Shown here piece after piece: positions 61,933 through 64,000 of a DNA stretch of 64,000 bases (its first letter is position 1; each line of letters begins with the position of its first letter). The notes under the pieces were generated by a model. It was not told the DNA's origin. It made no database searches and saw nothing but the letters and a program-made list of their open reading frames with translations. The stretch covers positions 372,001 through 436,000 of the forward strand of contig JAJKFH010000927.1 in NCBI GenBank assembly GCA_023333565.1, written 5' to 3'. Made by a program: the position numbers and the translations under genes. Source of the stretch: Puffinus mauretanicus. Taxonomy: Eukaryota; Chordata; Aves; Procellariiformes; Procellariidae.

Positions 61933-61984
61933 CCCCCTCCTGCCCCATCCCTCCCTCCTAGAACTTGGTCCCACCCCATCCCCC
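61933..61984 (-). promoter_or_regulatory. Minus-strand G-quadruplex-forming cluster
   Basis: The + strand has C-runs at 61933-61937, 61943-61946, 61949-61951 and 61953-61955, then three more between 61970 and 61984. On the minus strand the first four runs give a canonical quadruplex with loops of 1, 2 and 5 bases. On the + strand the same block could form an i-motif. Confidence 0.55.
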
Positions 61985-63649
61985 ATGTCCTTTTCCTTCC
62001 CCAACTGCAGGGATTTTCATTGCTGTGAGAGGACAAAGGTAACTGAGCTGCTATTGAAAAAAAAAGACTGACTTTTTTTTTCTTCGCTGGGCTGTTTTTA
62101 ACATGGATCATTTCCCAACTCAGTCCCCCAAATTGCTTTGATGGCACAACAGAGTGGATAGAGCAGTGATGGGAACAAGGCTGGGGGGTGAGGATGGGTT
62201 GGAGAGTGGTTAGACTGCCGTTGCTACAAAACAGAAAAGGAAAAGAAAAGCAAGAACGCTAAATCACAGCCAAAGCACAATGTATTTAGGGGCTTGGATT
62301 TGAAAAGCCAAGCACCATCTTCTGCAACGGTTACATTCCTCTGCACGTTTACTTCTGGCCAAGTTTCCTGAGAGCAGAGGCAGCATTCACCAAGTTTGAA
62401 TTCCTGAGGCTCTCGCCTGTGGATTTTCTTCTGTGTTTAGCATTAGGAAAAGAGGGGAAATTGTGAGGCTTCGCTTAGGTTGTGGCTTTTCCCCTTCCTA
62501 GAATGACTTATGCATGGAGGCACCAGGGAGCCCTGAGACCCCTCTCCCCCTTGCAGACTGCGGGTAACACACACGTCACCTCAATGGCATGGGGACATGG
62601 GGCGTCGGGGGAGACAGTACGGTCTGTGCAGGACACGCTGAGGTTCACACCTACTTGGGCTTCCTCAGCTCAGGATGGCTGCTGCCCAAAGATTCCTGCA
62701 TGAGGGGTACAGGAGACAGCGAGGTGGTGGCCAGAGCAGCAGGTGCCAAAGCATGGCCAGGGTGGTCATTGTCACGGCAGGGGCTCTATCATGGTGCTTT
62801 TTCTGCAGGACTGTTTTGTTCCCCTGGCAGGGGCTGGCTCAGGGATGCCAGCAAATGATTCAAGTCACCCTGCAACGTGGTTTGTATCAGTCACGGGTTT
62901 GGCCAGCAGCAGTGACATTTGGCCAGTGCTCCCTGGGCCCCGGAGGCGAGAGAGGAGCCCATCTGCCAGCTGAGCTTCGGGTCCTCCCTGGCGCTGCAGG
63001 CTCTGGGAGAACAATGGGAGCCCTTGGCCCGGCACGGGCAGTGTTTGGGGCAGTGTTTCAAGGAGTGCGACTTTTGTTTTGGCTGTTTGGTTGCATGTCT
63101 CCTCTTGGATGTTTATGCTGAACAAGAGGCACTTGTTCTCTTACCGACTTCAATGACGTTGAGTCCAGCTGGATTTGTGCTTTAGGTGTAGGGAGCCAAC
63201 AATACACCCCTCAGCTGCCCCATCCCGGGGGAGCCTGGGCGCAGCACTGCCCTGGGCATGCGTGCTTGTCCCTGTGCTCCCAGGAGCAGGAATGAAAACA
63301 CACTTTGCAAACAGCCTCGCCAGAGCATGGTCTGGGTACCGAGCCCACAGGGCAGCTCTCAGGGCACTCTGCTTTGGGGAATGCTTTGATGCTTCATGTA
63401 CCCAGGATGTTCAGGTTTATCCTCTAGCTGCCAAGTAACCTGCTTGTCTGCTTTAATTTGCTAAGCCTATTTATTTTTAAGAAATCCTTTATTTATTTAA
63501 AAAAACGCACTTCCAATCCGTTCACTCTGCTCCTTTCACCACTATCTTGCCCTTCTCCCCACACCTCCTGTAGCCAGAGCCTTGGCTCACAAGCCAGAAC
63601 ACCGATCAGCGTGAAAACATAAAATAGGCCCAACAAACGCCAAGCAGAG

Positions 63650-63850
63650 ACAGGCGCGTTGGATGGGTCCCGGTGCAAGGCAGGCAGGCTCCAGATACGG
63701 TGATTCAGCTGCAGGCAACCAAATGTGCAGTCCTCTGCCGCATCCGAGACGGTCTGTGCGCAGGGGAGGGTGGCGGGGCTGCCGGGGGCTGCGCAGCGCG
63801 TCGGGCCAGCGCTGGTTGATGATTAAGCGGGGCGTGGGCTCAGTTTACTT
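63650..63850. other. CpG-rich patch near the right edge
   Basis: This stretch has many more CpG dinucleotides than the rest of the window (for example gctgcgcagcgcgtcgggcc). It could be a small CpG island or distal regulatory element, possibly of the next gene. No exon or TATA-type promoter is identifiable. Confidence 0.3.
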
Positions 63851-64000
63851 TTACCCCTGCTGCGAGCCTTCTCAAGCTAAGATGTTTTAAGTTGTCTTTA
63901 CCCTCAGATTAATAAATGCTGCGCTGTGGGAGTGTAAACACAGGAAAAGAACCGGACAAAAAAAAAAAAACCCAAAAAATGCAGGCTGGTGCTGTGCAGT

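Larger units (their letters stand above)
57441..64000. other. Intergenic region downstream of PARD3B
   Basis: No coding exon, tRNA or intact transposon is recognisable. The region contains poly(A) runs (57567-57583, 60884-60909), a TC-rich plus TA/CATA simple-sequence zone (about 61048-61127), a minus-strand G-quadruplex cluster (61933-61984), GC-rich stretches at about 58.8-59.4 and 62.5-63.4 kb and a CpG-rich patch near the right edge (63650-63850). Long open frames here (for example 62675-63121) follow from GC-richness and show no protein-family features. From human gene order I would expect NRP2 next on the same strand, but none of it is visible. Confidence 0.6.

Noticed and set aside
62675..63121. 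148-residue open frame in GC-rich downstream DNA
   Set aside because: Overlapping frames on both strands are also open here, which is the expected effect of GC-rich, stop-poor sequence. No domain is visible.
1..64000. tRNA, rRNA, CRISPR arrays, operons, prophage or intact retrovirus
   Set aside because: I looked on both strands and saw no cloverleaf, spaced direct-repeat array, ribosomal sequence, or gag/pol-type long frames. The window is ordinary vertebrate intron and flank.

Overview
This is vertebrate nuclear DNA. There is no microbial gene layout: almost every open frame is short and random-looking. Coding sequence is confined to three short exons with textbook GT/AG splice sites, separated by introns of about 20.6 and 26.2 kb. 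Interspersed repeats are sparse and badly decayed. They are mostly antisense CR1-type LINE pieces and short, often palindromic, elements of the kind I know from birds, crocodilians and turtles. I see no Alu or mammalian L1 sequence. A sauropsid, most likely a bird, is the best reading, but I inferred the species group from memory of repeat families.

The only gene I can support is the 3' end of PARD3B (par-3 family cell polarity regulator beta), on the + strand. Its last three coding exons lie at 5672-5807, 26368-26447 and 52611-52965. They join in phase to give the last 189 residues of the protein, ending at a TAG at 52963-52965. The 3' untranslated region probably runs about 4.5 kb to a canonical AATAAA at 57415-57420.

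Layout: 1-5671 is the 3' part of an upstream intron. 5808-26367 is the penultimate intron, with a possible cryptic exon at 8051-8110, two RFX X-box-like sites in enhancer-like sequence, a 91-bp palindromic element and a 31-bp tandem duplication. 26448-52610 is the last intron, with three antisense CR1 fragments and several short repeats. 52611 to about 57440 is the terminal exon, whose GC-rich 3'UTR carries a very strong G-quadruplex motif. About 57440-64000 is downstream intergenic DNA without a recognisable gene, with GC-rich patches towards the end.

I did not find a new biological system. The most interesting items are regulatory or structural: the X-box/octamer cluster near 14.8 kb, the enhancer-like block at 24.0-24.6 kb, the 3'UTR G-quadruplex, and the candidate cassette exon.
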